Assembly: GCF_029193595.2 (NCBI RefSeq)
Contig: NZ_CP135052.1
Span: 4,216,001 to 4,280,000 of the forward strand
Direction of reading: 5' to 3'
Length of the DNA stretch: 64,000 nucleotides
Source: Providencia hangzhouensis
GTDB lineage: Bacteria; Pseudomonadota; Gammaproteobacteria; Enterobacterales; Enterobacteriaceae
Below the pieces are notes generated by a model. The model did not search any database. It was not told the origin of the DNA and was given only the letters and a program-made list of their open reading frames with translations. The position numbers and the translations under genes were made by a program. Below, piece after piece: positions 21,178-30,927 of the stretch; the stretch's first letter is position 1; each line of letters starts with the position of its first letter.

Positions 21178-22173
21178 CTAATACTGATCAAAAAAATCAC
21201 AGATAGCATTAAGCGCCATCGCTCTTAATGCATCCACTTCAAATAGGATTTCATGGTGTGCCCCTTCAATGATGAGAGGTAATTTTTCTTCTCGTCCTAT
21301 TTGCGCTTTTTGTCGGCTTTGACAAAAAGCTTGTAGCTCTTTATTGCTGACCACTTTTTCTTCGCTGGCTTCCAACACCATCAGTGGTACATCAATTTCT
21401 CCCGCTTTCGCAATTAGCTCATCGCCAATCACAAAACTTTCACGTAACCAATGGTAAGTCGGCCCACCTAAGCGCAATTCAGGATAATCGGCATAATAAC
21501 GTAAGTAGCGCCGATAACGCTCTGGGCTGTGTGTTAATACATTGATTAAATAAGGTAATGGCTGCCATTTCCCAGTAGAAGCCGCATAATCATTGCGGAC
21601 ACTTTCGCGAGATTCGGCTCTATCAACAATAAAGCTCGCCATCCAACGAGGCATTGGTAAATTAATACCAATCATCGGCGCACATAAGGTTGCAGCATCA
21701 AAAGTGACGTTATCTCGCAACAAATACCCGGCTAAGATAGCACTCCCCATTGAGTGAGCTAATGCATAACATTTTGGATAATGCCGATATTTAACCTCAA
21801 GCTCAATGAACTTTTCAAAATCGTCAATGTAATCAGTGAATTTTTCAACATGGCCTTTTTGAGGATCGGCTAACATGCGCCCTGATCGCCCTTGCCCACG
21901 GTGATCAATAATAAACACATCATAGCCTAAATGATAAAAATCATAAGCCACTTCAGGGTACTTCACATAACTTTCACTGCGCCCCGGTGAAATGACAATC
22001 GCTTTATGATGCTTTGGATGAATAAAACGGACATAGTGAATGGGGATATCATCAACCCCCACGAATTGAGATTCTTCACGGTGTTGCCAGAAATCTAAAA
22101 GCGGGCCATTTGTAAAAGCAGAAAATTGAGTTTCTCGATTCAGCCAACTCTCTTTTAGGTTTTCAGGCGTCAT
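21178..22173 (-). CDS. pldB: PldB, lysophospholipase L2
   Basis: Alpha/beta hydrolase that removes the acyl chain from lysophospholipids on the inner membrane. The 331-residue protein has the nucleophile elbow AHSMGS (catalytic Ser), an IDHRGQGRSGR motif typical of PldB-like lipases, and a late catalytic His in EGAHHEILFE. It starts 20 bases after recQ. In E. coli rhtB and rhtC lie between recQ and pldB; they are missing here. Confidence 0.94.
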   Translation of the reverse strand: MTPENLKESWLNRETQFSAFTNGPLLDFWQHREESQFVGVDDIPIHYVRFIHPKHHKAIVISPGRSESYVKYPEVAYDFYHLGYDVFIIDHRGQGRSGRMLADPQKGHVEKFTDYIDDFEKFIELEVKYRHYPKCYALAHSMGSAILAGYLLRDNVTFDAATLCAPMIGINLPMPRWMASFIVDRAESRESVRNDYAASTGKWQPLPYLINVLTHSPERYRRYLRYYADYPELRLGGPTYHWLRESFVIGDELIAKAGEIDVPLMVLEASEEKVVSNKELQAFCQSRQKAQIGREEKLPLIIEGAHHEILFEVDALRAMALNAICDFFDQY

Positions 22174-22193
22174 CCTGCAGTTTCCTTATCTAT

Positions 22194-24020
22194 TCATTCA
22201 TAACCTTCAAGATGGTCTTGGATAAGCGCCATAAATGCTACTCCAAAACGTTCGAGCTTGCGTTCGCCAACACCATTGATTAACAGTAATTCGGCAGGTG
22301 AAGTCGGGGTGTGCTCAGCCATTTCTATTAATGTTGCATCATTAAACACCACAAATGGCGGAATATTTTCTTCATCTGCAATGGATTTACGCAATTTACG
22401 CAGTTTAGCAAAGAGCTTTTTATCATAATTGCCATGATAAATTTTGTTTTGTTGATTACGGCTTTTTACCACTAAAACACGAGGAACTGCGAGTTTTAGT
22501 ACAGCTTCACCACGTAATACTGGCCGTGCTGCCTCCGTTAATTGAAGCGCTGAAAAATGCGTAATATTCTGTGTGATCATACCTAAATGGATCAGTTGGC
22601 GAATCACACTGACCCAATGTTCATTACTTTGTTCTTTACCAATGCCATAGACGGGCAGTTTATCATGGCCTAAGTCACGAATACGCTGATTATTAGCGCC
22701 ACGCAGAACCTCAACAATATAGCCGATACCAAAGCGCTGACCAACACGATAAATACAGGACAGCGCTTTTTGCGCATCCACTAACCCATCGTACTGTTTT
22801 GGTGGGTCTAAGCAAATATCACAATTGCCACAAGGCTGCTGGCGATTTTCACCAAAATAATTGAGTAGCACCAAACGGCGGCAAGTTTGTGCTTCAGCAA
22901 AAGCCGCGATGGCATTCAGCTTATGCCGTTCTATATCTTGCTGCATACCCGCAGGCTTTTCTTCAAGACAGCGACGTAACCATGCCATATCTGCAGGGTC
23001 ATAAAATAAAATGGCTTCGGCTTCAACACCGTCACGACCTGCCCGCCCTGTTTCTTGATAATATGCTTCGATATTACGCGGAATATCAAAATGAGCGACA
23101 AACCGAACGTTTGATTTGTTAATTCCCATCCCAAAAGCCACTGTCGCCACGACAACTTGTAGGTTATCTTTTAGAAATGCATCTTGTACCCACTCCCGTT
23201 GGGCAGCGTCTAACCCTGCATGGTATGCCGCAACACTTAAGCCTCGCTTTTGCAAGCGCTCTGTCGTTTCTTCAACCTTACTGCGACTATTACAATAAAC
23301 AATACCCGCTTTTCCTTTTTGCCCTTTAATAAAAAACCAAAGTTGATCTAAAGGCTTATATTTTTCGACTAAGGTATAACGAATATTTGGCCTATCAAAG
23401 CTACTCACATGGACTAATGGCTCATGTAGCTCTAATAAACGAATAATGTCTGCACGTGTGGTTTCATCCGCAGTTGCGGTTAACGCCATCACGGGTACAT
23501 TAGGTAATGATTGCCGTAATTGGCCTAGTGCGCGGTATTCAGGGCGAAAATCATGTCCCCATTGGGAAATACAGTGGGCTTCATCCACTGCTAGCAAGGT
23601 GATGTTCCATCCTGCTAATTGGCTTAAGAAATAATCAGTTAACAACCGTTCAGGAGCAACATACAGTAATTTTATTTCCCCCTGACTGCACAATTCCATG
23701 ATTTGACGTTGTTCTTGTGACGTTTGTGATGAATTTAAACACGCAGCATTAACCCCATGTAACCTTAATTGGTCAACTTGGTCTTTCATTAATGATATTA
23801 ATGGCGAAACGACCAGTGTGACACCTTCTTTAACTAAAGCAGGAACTTGGTAGCAAAGGGATTTACCACCCCCTGTTGGCATTAACACTAAGCAATCACG
23901 GTTATCCAAAATAGCCCCAATGACAGCATCTTGCCCAGGGCGAAATGACTGATAGCCGAATGTACTATTGAGCACATGTTCAGCCAATGAAAGTTGGTTA
24001 ATGACGCAAGCAGTGGACAC
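22194..24020 (-). CDS. recQ: RecQ, ATP-dependent DNA helicase (GTG start)
   Basis: 3'-5' helicase of the RecF recombination pathway. Order: helicase core with TGGGKS (Walker A), [22 protein letters not shown], and [10 protein letters not shown] (motif VI); a zinc-binding RQC region with four Cys (CRRLV..., CGNCDIC); a winged helix; and a C-terminal HRDC domain. I choose the GTG at 24018-24020, which follows GAGGAA and yields 608 residues against 609 in E. coli; the longer frame adds 12 unsupported residues. Confidence 0.96.
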   Translation of the reverse strand: MSTACVINQLSLAEHVLNSTFGYQSFRPGQDAVIGAILDNRDCLVLMPTGGGKSLCYQVPALVKEGVTLVVSPLISLMKDQVDQLRLHGVNAACLNSSQTSQEQRQIMELCSQGEIKLLYVAPERLLTDYFLSQLAGWNITLLAVDEAHCISQWGHDFRPEYRALGQLRQSLPNVPVMALTATADETTRADIIRLLELHEPLVHVSSFDRPNIRYTLVEKYKPLDQLWFFIKGQKGKAGIVYCNSRSKVEETTERLQKRGLSVAAYHAGLDAAQREWVQDAFLKDNLQVVVATVAFGMGINKSNVRFVAHFDIPRNIEAYYQETGRAGRDGVEAEAILFYDPADMAWLRRCLEEKPAGMQQDIERHKLNAIAAFAEAQTCRRLVLLNYFGENRQQPCGNCDICLDPPKQYDGLVDAQKALSCIYRVGQRFGIGYIVEVLRGANNQRIRDLGHDKLPVYGIGKEQSNEHWVSVIRQLIHLGMITQNITHFSALQLTEAARPVLRGEAVLKLAVPRVLVVKSRNQQNKIYHGNYDKKLFAKLRKLRKSIADEENIPPFVVFNDATLIEMAEHTPTSPAELLLINGVGERKLERFGVAFMALIQDHLEGYE

Positions 24021-24130
24021 AAACTTCCTCAATCGATAAAACAAGCCGTTGCCCAATTGAGCAGCGAAGTTGTTGATTCATGACTTGGTATTCAACTCAG
24101 AACAAAATAGAGAGCTGAGTTTTTCTTCCA

Positions 24131-25024
24131 TTACAGCATATCGTTTAGCATAACACCGATACCAAAACGTGTTTGTCGATAATTGTAGTCTATCATCGAC
24201 TCACCATATCCGCTAAACAACTGGGTATAAAAACGCACATGTTTACTAATTGGATAGCTCCACCCCAATTCTGCACCACCATACCCTGTATTCCAGTTAT
24301 AGCGCCCAGTCGTAGTAAACACGCTGTCTCCCAACGCATACCCTACTTTTAAGCGATAGTAACCCATATATTTGGTAATATCAGAATTATCATCACGCCC
24401 TTCACTTTCATGAATCCGGTACCAAGGTTTGAGATCAACTTGCCAGTTACCATTTTGCGCCATTGCCCTTGCATATACTCGGTTCCAGCTGCGAGACGTA
24501 GGCTCTGAACGACCATTTGACTCGTGGTTAAAACCTGTTTCAATCTCACGCAACGTCCAACCCGCAAATTGGTAGTCGGTTAACCAGCCAACAAACACTT
24601 GAGGCTCATAGTTAGTTTCTCTAAATGGTGAAGACTCTTTTTTATTACTTAGTTGCCACCAAGAACGCTGAGTATAAGAAACAGCTAAAATTGAGTCATC
24701 ACCCGCAATACCCGCCCATAATGGAAACGCTAAACTTAATTGAAATTTAACTTCGTCCTTTAACGCATCATCACCCCAATTGTAGCTAGAAATGGCTTCT
24801 TTATTCATCGAGGATGTATAGGTATAAAGGATGTAATTCGATTCATACGGATACAGCACAAATGGGTTATCATGGTGTTGCAGTAATCCTGAAATGATGC
24901 TTCCACGTATTGGCAAGGTATTTTTGACATCTTCTACAGGCTGAACACCTGTATTTTCAGTCGCAAACAATGAAGCAGACCAAAAGCAGAGCACTGCACT
25001 TAACAAAATCGGTAAAGCGCGCAT
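24131..25024 (-). CDS. pldA: PldA, outer membrane phospholipase A
   Basis: Calcium-dependent outer membrane beta-barrel that destroys phospholipids misplaced in the outer leaflet. The 297-residue protein has a signal peptide (cleavage near LFA-TE) and a 12-strand barrel with the catalytic motif GFNHESNGRS (His and Ser), followed by the Asn of SRSWNRVY. The C-terminal residues form a typical terminal barrel strand. It is divergent from yigI, as in E. coli. Confidence 0.96.
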   Translation of the reverse strand: MRALPILLSAVLCFWSASLFATENTGVQPVEDVKNTLPIRGSIISGLLQHHDNPFVLYPYESNYILYTYTSSMNKEAISSYNWGDDALKDEVKFQLSLAFPLWAGIAGDDSILAVSYTQRSWWQLSNKKESSPFRETNYEPQVFVGWLTDYQFAGWTLREIETGFNHESNGRSEPTSRSWNRVYARAMAQNGNWQVDLKPWYRIHESEGRDDNSDITKYMGYYRLKVGYALGDSVFTTTGRYNWNTGYGGAELGWSYPISKHVRFYTQLFSGYGESMIDYNYRQTRFGIGVMLNDML

Positions 25025-25179
25025 TAGTCATTCCTATTTTCAACATCGTCCAAAAAAAGTTTGTCCTATTTTACACACAAAACTGAATAACTGTTGAAAG
25101 ATTATTCATTCGTTTGTTAGAGACATAATTTACACATAATGTTAACTTATCATTCACATATTTTTAAAGGATGAAAACG

Positions 25180-25650
25180 ATGAATGACCGTACTTATACT
25201 TTAGAAGAAGCCAGTGACTTAATGAGCCATGCATTTATTTATAAAATGCCATTTAACCAGCTACTTGGTATTAAATTAATGAGTTTAAATGATGATTTTG
25301 TTCAGCTTACTGTTGAAAATCGTCAACAATTAATTGGTAATTTTACTCAGAACATTTTACATGGCGGTGTGATCGCTTCGGTTTTAGATGTTGCAGGGGG
25401 GATGGTATGCATCAATCGTATTTTGCAGCGTATTAATCCATTAACCCACACCGAGATTGTCGATAAAATGTCCCGAATGGGGACAATCGACTTACGAGTT
25501 GATTATTTACGCCCCGGTCGAGGGCAAATTTTTACTGCTAGTGCTAGCTTATTAAGAGACGGCAATAAAATAGCCGTGACCCGCTGCGAGCTTCATAATG
25601 AAAACAACCAGCATATTGCAACAGCAACGGCAACTTATCTGGTTGGATAG
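25180..25650 (+). CDS. yigI: YigI, hot-dog fold acyl-CoA thioesterase
   Basis: Hot-dog protein; E. coli YigI is a medium- and long-chain acyl-CoA thioesterase. The 156-residue protein carries the motif LHGGVIASVLDVAGG and MGTIDLRVDYLRPG, closely matching E. coli. I choose the second ATG (25180), 9 bases after AAAGG; the first ATG (25171) directly abuts that sequence. It stands divergent from pldA and upstream of rarD. Confidence 0.92.
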   Translation: MNDRTYTLEEASDLMSHAFIYKMPFNQLLGIKLMSLNDDFVQLTVENRQQLIGNFTQNILHGGVIASVLDVAGGMVCINRILQRINPLTHTEIVDKMSRMGTIDLRVDYLRPGRGQIFTASASLLRDGNKIAVTRCELHNENNQHIATATATYLVG

Positions 25651-25808
25651 AAATAAAATATAAATAATTAGTCACCTACTAAACTAATAACTTGTAAAAA
25701 AACCTGAGCAATGTCACATTAGTGGTATCAAAAATCGAGCCGCTTAAATCGGCTCGGTCTCTCTGTATAAGTATCTTTTTAGTCTTTAATTCAATTTCAG
25801 AGCCAACA

Positions 25809-26702
25809 ATGAGCCAGCAAAATACTACCAAAGGCGTGTTATGTGCCTTAGGCGCCTATTTTATTTGGGGTGTCGCACCTATTTATTTTAAAAGCATCCA
25901 AGAAGTGCCCGCAGAAGAAATCCTGACTCATCGTATTATTTGGTCATTTTTCTTTATGATTTTATTATTAACAGTTTCACGGCATTGGAGTTATGTTCGC
26001 CAAGTACTAAAGCAACCAAAGAAAATATTAGTTCTTGGTGTAACGGCAACGACAATTGCTTGTAACTGGTTAATTTATATTTGGGCAGTTAATAATGGTT
26101 ATATGCTACAAGCTAGCTTAGGTTACTTTATTAACCCACTAGTTAACGTACTGTTTGGAATGCTATTCTTACAAGAACGTTTTCGCCGCATGCAGTGGAT
26201 TGCTGTTGGTCTTGCACTAACGGGTGTATTGATCCAGCTTTGGCAATTTGGCTCAGTGCCTGTGATTGGGCTAAGTTTAGCTGTTACATTTGCCACCTAT
26301 GGATTATTACGTAAAAAATTAGGGGTCGACGCACAAACAGGAATGACATTCGAAACACTTTGGCTGCTTCCTGTCGGGATTATCTTCTTATTATTTTTTG
26401 CAGATAGTCCAACGAGTGATATGGCAATGAATGATTGGCATTTGAATGCACTTCTGATTGCTGCCGGGGTAATTACTACAGTGCCACTGTTACTATTTAC
26501 AGAAGCAGCTAACCATTTAAGGCTTTCAACGCTAGGCTTTTTCCAATATATGGGGCCAAGTATTATGTTCTTACTCGCCGTCTTTGTGTACGGTGAAGTT
26601 ATGACACCTGAATTGTTAGTCACTTTTGGGTTTATCTGGGTTGCATTAATTTTATTTACATTAGATGCATTATATACCCAGCAGAAACTGAGAAAAAAAT
26701 AA
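25809..26702 (+). CDS. rarD: RarD, EamA-family membrane transporter
   Basis: Drug/metabolite superfamily permease with ten membrane segments; its substrate is not settled, and chloramphenicol sensitivity is linked to some homologues. The 297-residue protein from the ATG at 25809 matches E. coli RarD from its first residues (GVLCALGAYFIWGVAPIYFK), with IWAVNNGYMLQASLGYFINPL in the middle. The upstream extension to 25722 has no similarity and is excluded. The ribosome binding site is weak. It is the last core gene before the accessory region. Confidence 0.92.
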   Translation: MSQQNTTKGVLCALGAYFIWGVAPIYFKSIQEVPAEEILTHRIIWSFFFMILLLTVSRHWSYVRQVLKQPKKILVLGVTATTIACNWLIYIWAVNNGYMLQASLGYFINPLVNVLFGMLFLQERFRRMQWIAVGLALTGVLIQLWQFGSVPVIGLSLAVTFATYGLLRKKLGVDAQTGMTFETLWLLPVGIIFLLFFADSPTSDMAMNDWHLNALLIAAGVITTVPLLLFTEAANHLRLSTLGFFQYMGPSIMFLLAVFVYGEVMTPELLVTFGFIWVALILFTLDALYTQQKLRKK

Positions 26703-26756
26703 TGGGTAACTGTTTACAGAAAGTCAGATAGCCGGTAAATAGCGTTAATATTAAAT

Positions 26757-26791
26757 ACCGACTCTCGTTTTATATTCCAAACGAAGTCGGT
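26757..26791 (+). terminator. Probable terminator of rarD
   Basis: ACCGACT and AGTCGGT form the outer stem and CGTTT / AAACG an inner stem, followed by GTTTCATT. It lies 54 bases past the rarD stop. The T run is short, so efficiency may be moderate. Confidence 0.6.
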
Positions 26792-26955
26792 GTTTCATTA
26801 TATGGAACTCAAATAGTTAATTTAATTAATGCAAATAGGCTATTTAATTAAGTAGTAAATTCTTTATCTACCACATGATAAATCAAAATTAATTTAAATC
26901 TTTTTGTTCTTATCTATATATACGCAATTGTAACAAAATAAATTTAACCACATAA

Positions 26956-27013
26956 AATCAATAAGTTAAACACAAAAAATTCATCTTGATTTTCTATACA
27001 TAATAGCTATCAT
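26956..27013 (+). promoter_or_regulatory. Candidate promoter and IHF site for the permease-amidohydrolase genes
   Basis: -35 TTGATT (26986-26991) and -10 TATCAT (27008-27013) with a 16-base spacer. A perfect IHF consensus AATCAATAAGTTA lies just upstream (26956-26968). If used, the transcript has a leader of about 440 bases before the permease ATG. The flanking 26800-26950 is AT-rich with no gene. Confidence 0.45.
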
Positions 27014-27056
27014 TTAACTTATCTTAAATCCACTTCAATTAATAAACACATCCATC

Positions 27057-27093
27057 AAACAACTCTTTGAAATAAAAGTAGTTGTTTATTTTT
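27057..27093 (+). terminator. Possible terminator or attenuator in the permease leader
   Basis: AAACAACT (27057-27064) and AGTTGTTT (27080-27087) form an 8-bp stem followed by a T-rich stretch. It lies shortly after the candidate promoter, so it could act as an attenuator. Confidence 0.45.
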
Positions 27094-27202
27094 TTCAATT
27101 AATGATTGCTTAATAGGAACTTGGTAATTATATTGTACGCCGCTTGTATTCACCCCAGCGGATGGTGATGGTCCGATTCATCACTGACGTTTCATTAAAG
27201 TG

Positions 27203-27240
27203 CGCACGATGACATTTCATTTTAAAAATGTCCTGGTGCG
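27203..27240 (+). other. Two-part hairpin in the permease leader
   Basis: CGCAC / GTGCG form a lower stem, a 3x3 internal loop follows, then GACATTT / AAATGTC close an 8-base loop. No T run follows, so it is not a terminator. I do not recognise a known riboswitch. It may be a structured leader element or part of a repeat. Confidence 0.45.
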
Positions 27241-27302
27241 AGGTTTTCTGAAATTGAATGCAGACGGTTCTAAGATTTAATTTAATACAACCATGTAGCG
27301 TT

Positions 27303-27380
27303 AAGACTCTAAATAATTCGAAAACATAACTAGGCGGCGAGCGAAGCCAACAACGTTGTGATTCGAAGTATGACGAGTAC
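27303..27380. repeat. Short ERIC-type palindromic repeat (internally deleted)
   Basis: The ends match the ERIC family: CTCTAAATAATTCGA on the left, CTAGGCGGC, then GAAGCCAACAACGTT and CGAAGTATGACGAGTA on the right. The usual central part (the CCCCAGGAGC ... GACTGGGG hairpin) is missing, leaving about 78 bases. It lies within the untranslated leader 79 bases before the permease ATG. Confidence 0.72.
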
Positions 27381-27458
27381 GGCTGCATTTTAGGTTCACT
27401 CGGCCTGTGCATTCAGACAGAGTTAACGTTGTTAAGGGCTTTTGGGAAGGGCTTAAAA

Positions 27459-28811
27459 ATGCAACAGAATACCGTTCAAATGAAACGCGTACTGACCACT
27501 CCTGCGTTAGTTTTTTTCGGGCTGGCTTATATGGTGCCACTCGGAATTTTCACCACCTATGGACAAGTAACTGTATTGAGTGAGGGCCATCTGCCTATCG
27601 CTTATTTAATTACATTAGCTGCCGTCTTTTTTACCGCCATGAGCTATTGCCGCATGACAAGCGCACTTCCTCTTTCAGGATCTGCTTATTCATACGTGCA
27701 AAAAACCTTTGGCGGCACACTCGGGTTTTTAGTGGGTTGGGCACAATTGCTCGACTATCTCTTTCTGCCAATTATTAACTACATTGCAATTGGGATCTTT
27801 GTTCATGAAGCGTTCCCCGATATCCCAATGTATGTGATTATTTGCAGTACCATCACAATTGTTAGCATTATGAATATTTTGGGAATTAAATTAGTTTCCT
27901 CAATGAATATGCTAATCATTTTAATGCAATTTGTATTTATCGCAGTGTTCCTATACTTGAGTTTTAAAACTTCATTTGTATTGGATACTGATGCTTTATT
28001 GGCACCTATTACGGTAATGTCAGAACAAGTATCAGGATTATTTGCTGGTGCAGCGGTACTCTGCTTAGCCTTCCTTGGCTTTGATGCGATCTCCACCATG
28101 GCAGAAGAAACCAAAGATGCACGTAGTGCGTTACCAAAAGCGATTCTATACACCGTGTTTATCGCAGGTACGCTATTTGTCATCATTTCCTATGGTGCGC
28201 ACTTGGTTTACCCGATGTGGCAAGATTTCATTCCTAACACAGATATTGCTAGCCTTGCGGTAATGAAACAAGTTGGTGGTGCGATGATGGCTTCTAGCTT
28301 TATCACCGCTTATGTTATCGGTGTATTTGCCTCAGCAATGACCTCACAAGCCAGTATTGTACGTATTTTCTATGCGATGGGCCGTGAAGGCGTGTTACCA
28401 CGTTCGCTGTTTGCTTATCTGCATCCAAGACTCAATACACCGATTTACTCAATTATCTTTGTTGCGTTAGCATCACTACTTTCATTAGTGCTTTCACTCA
28501 GCATGGTCGCCTCAATGATTAGTTTTGGTGCCTTAATTGCATTCACTTTTGTGAATTTATCGGTCATTAAACATTTTTACATTGACCGTAAAGCACCGCT
28601 GGATAATACAAAAATTATCACTTGCCTGATTATGCCTTCTATTGGTGTTATCCTAACATTATGGTTATGGACAAGCCTTGATAGCGAAGCCTTTAAAGTG
28701 GGTTTATGGTGGCTAGCCGCAGGAGCAATTTACTTAGCACTGCTGACCCATGGTTTTACTCGTCGTCCACCTGCAATCTCTGACGATGAAACTGAAATGA
28801 TTATTAACTAA
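27459..28811 (+). CDS. APC-family permease, PuuP-like
   Basis: 450 residues, about 12 membrane segments, amino acid-polyamine-organocation superfamily. It aligns along its length with the E. coli putrescine importer PuuP (GLAYMVPLGIFTTYG, GWAQLLDYLFLPIIN, FLGFDAISTMAEET, INFGAL-like and AFTFVNLSVIKHF). The substrate cannot be fixed from sequence; an amine or amino-acid derivative is plausible. I choose the ATG at 27459, preceded by GGGAAGGGC. It is followed by an amidohydrolase gene on the same strand, so the pair may import and hydrolyse one compound. Confidence 0.82.
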   Translation: MQQNTVQMKRVLTTPALVFFGLAYMVPLGIFTTYGQVTVLSEGHLPIAYLITLAAVFFTAMSYCRMTSALPLSGSAYSYVQKTFGGTLGFLVGWAQLLDYLFLPIINYIAIGIFVHEAFPDIPMYVIICSTITIVSIMNILGIKLVSSMNMLIILMQFVFIAVFLYLSFKTSFVLDTDALLAPITVMSEQVSGLFAGAAVLCLAFLGFDAISTMAEETKDARSALPKAILYTVFIAGTLFVIISYGAHLVYPMWQDFIPNTDIASLAVMKQVGGAMMASSFITAYVIGVFASAMTSQASIVRIFYAMGREGVLPRSLFAYLHPRLNTPIYSIIFVALASLLSLVLSLSMVASMISFGALIAFTFVNLSVIKHFYIDRKAPLDNTKIITCLIMPSIGVILTLWLWTSLDSEAFKVGLWWLAAGAIYLALLTHGFTRRPPAISDDETEMIIN

Positions 28812-28836
28812 GCATTTCAAGTCTTATAAATGATTA

Positions 28837-28869
28837 CGGGGGAGCACTTGCCTTCCCCGTTGTTTTTTT
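28837..28869 (+). terminator. Terminator between permease and amidohydrolase genes
   Basis: ACGGGGGA / TTCCCCGT form an 8-bp stem with a 9-base loop followed by a run of seven T. It may limit readthrough into the amidohydrolase gene rather than separate the two completely. Confidence 0.8.
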
Positions 28870-28912
28870 AGCTCTGGTGCCACCAAAGCACCACTGATAC
28901 AGACGGTTTACA

Positions 28913-30631
28913 ATGAATAATCAATTAGCTGACGTTATTTATTTTAACGGTTATATATATACTGCGGATGATAAAAATCGCGTTGTCGATGCGGTTGCTG
29001 TTCGTGATGGTTACATTCTTGCCACAGGCACTTCTGATGAACTTCATCAGTATGTTGGCCCTGAAACAGAGAGTATCGATCTCGAAGGCAAAATGATGAT
29101 GCCTGGTATCATTGATGGTCATATGCACCCTTTTTGGGGCGGTATTCAACTCTTCGGTTGTCATTTAAATTATGAATCGTTAACTATCGAGCAAATTTTA
29201 GAGCGTGTACAAGATCACCTCGATAAAGACCCTCGTACCGGGGAAAATGATTGGCTCAAAGTCACTGCATGGCTACGTCAAGGAATGATCCCGGCGGGTG
29301 TTGATATGTATCGTGAAGATATGGACAAGCTCAATACAAAACGCCCTGTCGTATTATTTTCAAATGACTGCCATACATTGCTAGCCAATAGCCGTGCTCT
29401 CGAACTATTTGGTATCACTAAAGACACGCCTGAGCCACCTGATGGTAAAATTGGCAAATACGAGAACGGTGAGTTGAATGGCATCCTTGAAGATGCACCC
29501 GCTATGCGTGCTGCCGATAGCATTCCTTCAATTCGTGACGACCAAGCAATTGAAGTTGCTGAATTAGTACAGAAAGTACTTAACCAGCAAGGTGTGACTA
29601 TGGTGATGGACGCCCGCGTTTCAGAACAACAGCTTGAAGCCTTTTCTCAATTACAGCAACGTGGTGACCTTACGATCCGTTTCCAAGCTGCTCGTGAAAT
29701 CACCCCCGATGAAACACCAGATGTTGCTTCAGTAGCGGCAGCCGTGGATAAAGCCGTTGCATTTGCCAAAAAATGGCACCAAGCTGATTGGACACCAACC
29801 CCAGGTATTGGCTTGAATAATATTAAAATGTTTGTTGATGGTGTCATGCAATTTCCAACAATGACAGCGTCGTTATTGCAGCCATACCGCATTAATCAAG
29901 GCACAGATGACACGCCTAATTGGGTAGAAACGGATAACTATGGTGATCTGTATTTCACAGCTGAAATTCTTGATGAATTAATGGAAAAAATTGCCGCAGC
30001 AGGCTATGACCCTCACTTGCATACTGTTGGTGAAGGTGCCGTTTCCATCGTATTAGATGCGATTGAAAAAATGCGAGCAGCGCACCCAGAAAAAGATATT
30101 CGCCCAGGACTCGCTCACAATGAATTAGTCCATGCGGATGATTACGCCCGTTTTGCGCGCTTAAAAACCATCGCTTGTTTATCTTTCCAGTGGGCAGCCC
30201 CAACTCCAGAGCTAGCGGCTTTTGAGAAAAAAATGCTCGGTGATGAACGTTTTGAGCAACTTGAACCCATCGCTAAGTTTGTCGATGCTGGCGCGGTTGT
30301 TGCATTTGGTAGTGACTGGCCAATCGATGATTTCGATGAGTGGTATGATTTAAAAGTCGCAGCGACACGCCGTGGCCGCGATATTAATGGTCAAAAAGCA
30401 CCGAGACTCGATAATGACCGAGACTTGACGGTAATTGAAGTTTTGCGCTCTGCAACCATTGACTCTGCTTATGCACAGCACCGTGAAGATGTACTCGGCT
30501 CATTAGAGGCTGGAAAATTTGCTGATATGATTGTATTGGATCGCAATGTATTTGAGATCCCTGCTGATGATATTGAAAATGTAAAAGTATTACGTACAAT
30601 TATTGGTGGAAAAACTGTACATATTGCTTAA
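28913..30631 (+). CDS. YtcJ-like amidohydrolase
   Basis: Amidohydrolase superfamily, Amidohydro_3 type, 572 residues, no signal peptide. Metal ligands visible: His-x-His in GIIDGHMHPFWGG (about 66), His in DPHLHTVGEGA, His in LAHNELVHADD and the late Asp in FGSDWPI. A C-terminal strand (ADMIVLDRN) completes the small beta domain. Relatives hydrolyse amides, formamides or carbamates of many kinds; the substrate here is unknown. It stands 101 bases after the permease gene and may process what that permease imports. Confidence 0.85.
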   Translation: MNNQLADVIYFNGYIYTADDKNRVVDAVAVRDGYILATGTSDELHQYVGPETESIDLEGKMMMPGIIDGHMHPFWGGIQLFGCHLNYESLTIEQILERVQDHLDKDPRTGENDWLKVTAWLRQGMIPAGVDMYREDMDKLNTKRPVVLFSNDCHTLLANSRALELFGITKDTPEPPDGKIGKYENGELNGILEDAPAMRAADSIPSIRDDQAIEVAELVQKVLNQQGVTMVMDARVSEQQLEAFSQLQQRGDLTIRFQAAREITPDETPDVASVAAAVDKAVAFAKKWHQADWTPTPGIGLNNIKMFVDGVMQFPTMTASLLQPYRINQGTDDTPNWVETDNYGDLYFTAEILDELMEKIAAAGYDPHLHTVGEGAVSIVLDAIEKMRAAHPEKDIRPGLAHNELVHADDYARFARLKTIACLSFQWAAPTPELAAFEKKMLGDERFEQLEPIAKFVDAGAVVAFGSDWPIDDFDEWYDLKVAATRRGRDINGQKAPRLDNDRDLTVIEVLRSATIDSAYAQHREDVLGSLEAGKFADMIVLDRNVFEIPADDIENVKVLRTIIGGKTVHIA

Positions 30632-30658
30632 TTATTTATTTAGATAACTAATTAAATA

Positions 30659-30697
30659 AACACCCCAAAGATTAAATAATATCTTGGGGTGTTTTTA
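30659..30697 (+). terminator. Strong terminator after the amidohydrolase gene
   Basis: AACACCCCAA and TTGGGGTGTT form a 10-bp stem, extended by GAT / ATC, followed by TTT. On the minus strand the same structure precedes TTATTT and could also stop the hok transcript. Confidence 0.85.
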
Positions 30698-30746
30698 ATT
30701 GGGCACTTAATTCCAAACCTGAATACACACAATTAAATCGGGAAAT

Positions 30747-30770
30747 TACGAGGGAATACGCTCCCTCGTA
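30747..30770 (-). other. Hairpin at the 3' end of the hok message
   Basis: TACGAGGG / CCCTCGTA close a short loop 9 bases after the hok stop codon. In known hok mRNAs a stable 3' stem protects the message and the 3' end folds back on the leader. Confidence 0.55.
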
Positions 30771-30778
30771 AAGCAACA

Positions 30779-30922
30779 TTACTCTTCGTAAGAAAACGTT
30801 GTTTGAACAACTGTATTTCCATGACTAATGACAATTAGACAAAGTCTGTCTCGCATTAGTACTGAAATACTAAACACGGTAATACACGCTGAAACAAACG
30901 CAATCACTGCGAACTTGCTCAT
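30779..30922 (-). CDS. hok: Hok/Gef family type I toxin peptide
   Basis: 47-residue membrane peptide MSKFAVIAFVSACITVFSIS..., with a hydrophobic segment (about 4-23), then MRDRLCLI with the conserved Cys28 after RD, SHGNT, and a C-terminal SYEE, the pattern of Hok (RDSLCE ... GNTEV ... AYE). Hok peptides depolarise the inner membrane. The ATG at 30920-30922 follows AAGGGA. The upstream minus-strand leader has the hok-type GCGGGTGCTTGAG hairpin near 31050-31080 and the GCCCCGTTAGTT ... AACGAGGC element (30980-31013) known from enterobacterial hok loci. A short in-frame-style leader peptide ending KPR before hok might be a mok remnant. The gene is intact; whether it is active is unknown. Confidence 0.88.
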   Translation of the reverse strand: MSKFAVIAFVSACITVFSISVLMRDRLCLIVISHGNTVVQTTFSYEE

Positions 30923-30927
30923 TTCCC

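Noticed and set aside
27128..27412. 94-codon minus-strand frame ahead of the permease gene
   Set aside because: It runs antisense through the ERIC element and the leader hairpin; no ribosome binding site, composition like non-coding DNA.
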